Below, in pieces: positions 59,801 to 64,000 of a DNA stretch of 64,000 nt. Every line of letters begins with the position of its first letter. The stretch's first letter is position 1. The position numbers and the translations under genes are program-made. The DNA is from Dromaius novaehollandiae (taxonomy: Eukaryota; Chordata; Aves; Casuariiformes; Dromaiidae), in assembly GCF_036370855.1 (NCBI RefSeq), contig NC_088103.1, positions 12,401,404 to 12,465,403 on the forward strand, read 5' to 3'. The notes below the pieces were generated by a model. It did not search any database. It had not been told where the DNA came from and saw nothing but the letters and a program-made list of their open reading frames with translations.

Positions 59801-62800
59801 GAGGGAAGCAGGGGGAAATCATATGAATCCTATGAAATGAACATGTCCACTAACAGCAGCAGACCTTTAAGGAAGCAACTCCCTCCCTCAGGAGAGTCTA
59901 TTTACCAAAAGGCAGGAAACAGATCAGAAACAGATCTCCTGAAACCTCCATAGCAATCTTCATCCCAAAAATTCATAGTGGGGAAAAAAAAATTTTTAAC
60001 AATTAAAGAATATACCCCAAAAAACTGACAGAATAATAGCTAAAAAAAATTAAAATTATATATATATTCTTGAGCAGAGCAAGCAGGCTACTAACATTCC
60101 AGCTTAGGAAACTGGAATTCTCCAAAGCAGCTGCAAGCTTTTTTCCATAGCACACCATAGCCAAAACCAGCACGATTACTTGAGCAGTCAGAAATCACCT
60201 TGAATTTTAGCATGAAAATTGACTTCCCTAACAATCCCACTAGAAGGGGAGTGCTTCCTATGTCAGGAACACTTGTTTAATATGTCCTAAGTAATTACAA
60301 GCAATCTGATAGTGGACTATTAAGTCTTCTTCCAATACAGAGCTCCAGGCCCTGTTAAATGTATTCCATAAATATGAATGGAATACTATTTTATTGACTT
60401 ACCCCAAAGTAAGGGACCTTTTGCCATATTTGCCAATTATTCTTCAGGTTCTCTCAACATAGAAAACAGCCCTGCCTAAACCTTGGAAGAAGTCTAAAAG
60501 AGCACACACAAATTTAGAAAGATATTCTCTGTAAGGGTTATTCTGGAATCCACATAAGATACATGAGTAAGACTGATCACTTATTTGCAGAGGCTAACTG
60601 GTTTCTATCAGAGAAAACAAGATTTAGATGACAAGAGAACACTCAGGCTTTCAGTTAACTCATTAACTTTTCAAAGAAACTTCTCCTCAAACTCTAATGA
60701 GGACTAATCTGCTGGCAGCCTGAAGTGGACAACATCTGTTGGCATCACCTCAATCAAAATTCACCTATAAATGCATCCCCCTAAGAAGTCTCACTTTTTC
60801 CACATGCTCAAGAGTTGAAAGCACAGGAAACTTTCATAATATTTCCTAGGTTGCCTGTTATGCATTCTACTTGCTGCTACAGACCCTTAGGTAACACAAT
60901 AAAGACTGGAGTGAGGTCTTAATTAACAGTGAACTTGACACCTGTACAGAGTAGATGCCCTAACCTATTTTAGGGTGAATTAACTTTGAATTTCCAGCCT
61001 ACCCATGGCTTACTGCCCCCTAAGCCAATTCAGTCATTCAGCAATCTACGCCAGATCCATGTTCCCAAGTCCCATTCTCTCAGCAAAGAACCAACTTCAG
61101 GTGTTATGATGGCCCTCTTAGGGATCTACAGCAGTGTGGAGCAAGGTATTCCTAAAAACAACTCCCAAAGCAAAGTCTAGGCTATCCTCCTTGACTGAGT
61201 CAGCCTAGACTTTGACTTTCACACCGACAAGACAAGATGCACAACTGCTCTGACAACGCAGCTCTCCCAACCGCTCCCCCTTCTCAAAGCTGACAGGGCA
61301 TTACCTATACACATATCCTGTGAAACAACGCACGTCCTGTCCAGTCTCCCTAGAACAGTCTACATAGGCAGCCTGCCTAGACAGACAGGCCAGCTGCTCC
61401 CAACCTCGCAGGCCACAGACTGATTCTGCCAGTCCTACAGCTTTCCCAAGATGCCCAGGTCAGCGCCAGCACCGAGTCACACAGGCTGCCATTGAGCCCA
61501 TACAGAGGGGAAACGTGGCACAGCGCAACTCTGGAAAGGGAGTCCAAAACTTCTTTCCAGGACTGACTGACCGACAAACATCTCATTTTCTTGGATAACT
61601 TAGATGTATTTTAACAGAGGGTATAAATCTAAAGATACCATCATGATACCAAAATAATGATAGCAAGTAGCTCTCCTATCCCATTCAAAACACAGTCAAA
61701 AAGCCCAGCAAACCCAACATCAAGGAAGATTTCAAAAATGAGTACTGGAAATTAAATAGAAAACACAGTAAGAATAGTAATTGTTATAAAAGTCTTGGTC
61801 ACTTTTCTGCACGCCTGTTACTTGATTTATTGTAACAAACATGTCTACGTGGCCAACTACTGTAATAGCATCCTGAATATCCTTGTACTATTTCCTGTCT
61901 AGTTACTTACTAAGATCAACAATGACGTACAAAATAGTCATCAGGTGATTCCCTCACTCTGTGTGATCTCGTAACTTCTCAGCAACCACACAGAGGAACT
62001 GAAACAGGAAGGCACCTTTAACATTTCAACATGATAGAGAACAGGCAGTGAAGGCCTTCAATACAGAGTAACCTTTATCAGGTAACTTGGGTCATTCATC
62101 TAGCTCCCGCCTCAAGTTTAGTAGCAGAATTTCATTCCTGTTGGCTAAGTATTAATTTCCAAAGCTGCTGACACATTTAAACTTAAAATAAGTTATCTTT
62201 CTTAATACCTTATCCTCACATGCATATGAAAGGGAAACAGACAGCTGTCCCAGGGCCGACTGCCTGAACTCACCTGTTGCCCACAGCTGTTAACGGCTCC
62301 ACAACCCCTTCTTTTCACCCAGCTCTTCTTCAGAGAACCTAGCGCAACTTTGCTCATAGTAAGGGTGTTTCCTTCTACTGAGCTGTGCTTTTGAATGGTC
62401 AGGAAGCACAGTGAGATAATAGATGTCAGTCAGAAGCAACCAACTAATCTTATTTTTCATTTTTAAGAAGTCAGGCCATCAACTCTACAATTATTGAACA
62501 CCACATCTCCTTATCTTAATGTTTTCAGCAGACTTGTTCTGTTTTTATTTGGCACATGGTCTGACCACTCCATGGAGCAGGTGGCTAAAAAAAGACAGTT
62601 AAGACTACAATTATTTTAAATTTAAAGATGAAAGCTGATATTAACATTGACATTCAAAGGAGCTGTCCCATAGCATCAGCTCTGTTTTATGAGATTATGC
62701 TTTAGAAAATGTTATATAATATAAGGCTGCCAGAGAAACATTTATGAACCTCCTTGTTTTTGAAGGTCTTTACACTTAGTATCCTTGGAGGTTCTACAAC

Positions 62801-64000
62801 CCAAACTGACAGGATTACATTGCTCATGAAAACTGTATATTTAGGATACTTCTGATGAGATCCTAAAAGGCATTATTGATTTAATACAGATGAAGCGCTG
62901 AACAAGATTAATAGGAACACTACAAACTCAAGAATGAGGCATTTAATTTTGTCATGGGGTTTAAAATTACATATGCACTTGATACTTAGCTTCTTGATCC
63001 TGGTAATTTAAAGTCAAAAACAAATGGCTCTCTCATTTACCCTCTTACTACCATTAGTAGCTTCCACTGTCTTCAAAATAACTTTTGAAGGCCCTACAAT
63101 TAAGTCTTAATGACAGCATAAGAATACACTGTTCTTCATATCAGGGACACTGTACAAGAATCCAGAAGAGACCTTGCAAACACCTTCCATTTCAGTCTAA
63201 ATTGCACACTGCAGAATTGTTCATTACAATAACTTCAACTAATTAATGTAAAGTGAGTGACCAGTTTTCAAAGATTTCTCTGTTCCATCACATATTTTGA
63301 AACAAGGAAAGAAGAAAGATTTTTGAAGAGCCAAGGCTAATATAAAAGGATAGTAGGAATACATTTGCAGGAACTGTCACTGCTCATATGATTTTTAAGT
63401 TTCATGTCCCTAAAACTTCAGGGCTGAAGAGTCAAATGACTAGGTAAGAATCGGACTCCCTTAAAGAAGATGCTTGTTTTGCTCCAGTGCAAAACTGGAA
63501 CTGAAGCAGTAAGATACCATAGCTGAAGCATAGCAATACTAACGCAAGTGATCCAAAGGCTGCAGTTGATAGAAGCAAACCAAAACAAGCACCAAAAAAA
63601 ATAACCACCACCTGTAGGAAAATTTAAAAAAAAAAAACCACTACATTCTTCTTACAGTGATTTTACTTGACATTTAAAATTGCCTCACGCAATGCATCTA
63701 AGTCCCAAAGCAAGATAACTCAGTGTTTTAAAGTGGCAATAATCTTTCTCATTGCAGAGAGAATCAAAGTTTTTGTCATCTGAAAGAATCCAAGGTCAGC
63801 TTTTTTGTTTTTAGCACTACCTCAGGCTTACTTTCCCTAAGTTATATTATCTCCAAGATCAAGCTATGGAAGTCAGCATGGGAACTCTGTAGTTATCACA
63901 CAACTGCACAATATAGATGTCCAAGGCCTAACTGTATCAGGTAGGTGGAAATAATCTAAAGTTAAGCATTCAAGCATATTTTCTCTATTGTCTCAGGAGC

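Larger units (their letters stand above)
53246..64000 (-). other. REEP3: REEP3 intron 1, 3' part (continues beyond window)
   Basis: At least 10.7 kb without exon signals. It holds the CR1 copy at 54.5 kb, TA-rich runs at 57.4 and 60.06 kb, the CA repeat at 56.83 kb and a T17 run at 57807-57823. No sequence for the expected MVSW-type first exon and no CpG island were found, so exon 1 lies further upstream of the gene, past 64000. Confidence 0.75.

Noticed and set aside
53246-64000. Search for REEP3 exon 1 (MVSW-type start)
   Set aside because: No matching codons with a phase-2 donor and no CpG island were found; the exon must be outside the window.

Overview
The window is vertebrate nuclear DNA and most likely avian. 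Genes are split into short exons with consensus splice sites. Introns are moderate (0.5 to 7 kb in the resolved part), repeat density is low, and the only recognisable interspersed repeats are CR1 LINE fragments. Homopolymer and dinucleotide runs are common. No prokaryotic, viral, tRNA, rRNA or CRISPR features were seen. The species is not determinable from the sequence alone.

Two protein genes are present, both on the minus strand, head to tail. (1) 3140-28033: a complete 11-exon gene for an SLC22-family major facilitator transporter of about 497 residues, closest to SLC22A15 as I recall that family. It starts in a CpG island at about 27.3-28.2 kb. Its last codons run into a poly-T tract. 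(2) 35141-53245: exons 2 to 8 of REEP3, an ER membrane-shaping and microtubule-linked protein. Only the first coding exon (about 11 residues) is missing; it should lie beyond base 64000. About 7.1 kb separates the REEP3 stop codon from the SLC22 start codon. Part of this is probably REEP3 3' UTR.

Layout: 1-3139, 3' flank of the SLC22 gene with a TC/TA/GA palindromic microsatellite; 3140-28033, SLC22 gene; 27.3-28.2 kb, its CpG island; 28.2-35.1 kb, REEP3 3' UTR plus intergenic DNA; 35.1-53.2 kb, REEP3 exons 8 to 2, with an ancient CR1 copy in intron 6 and an isolated GC/CpG-rich patch in intron 5; 53.2-64 kb, the 3' part of REEP3 intron 1, with a younger CR1 copy.

The two proteins are not known to work together: one is a plasma-membrane solute carrier, the other an ER-shaping protein. 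The main points of interest are two inferred GC-AG introns among 17 introns, the poly-T-dependent C-terminus of the transporter, the proximity of an SLC22A15-type gene to REEP3 (not the human arrangement as I know it), a 27-bp tandem duplication just upstream of a REEP3 3' splice site, and the intronic CpG-rich patch. No clearly new biological system was found.
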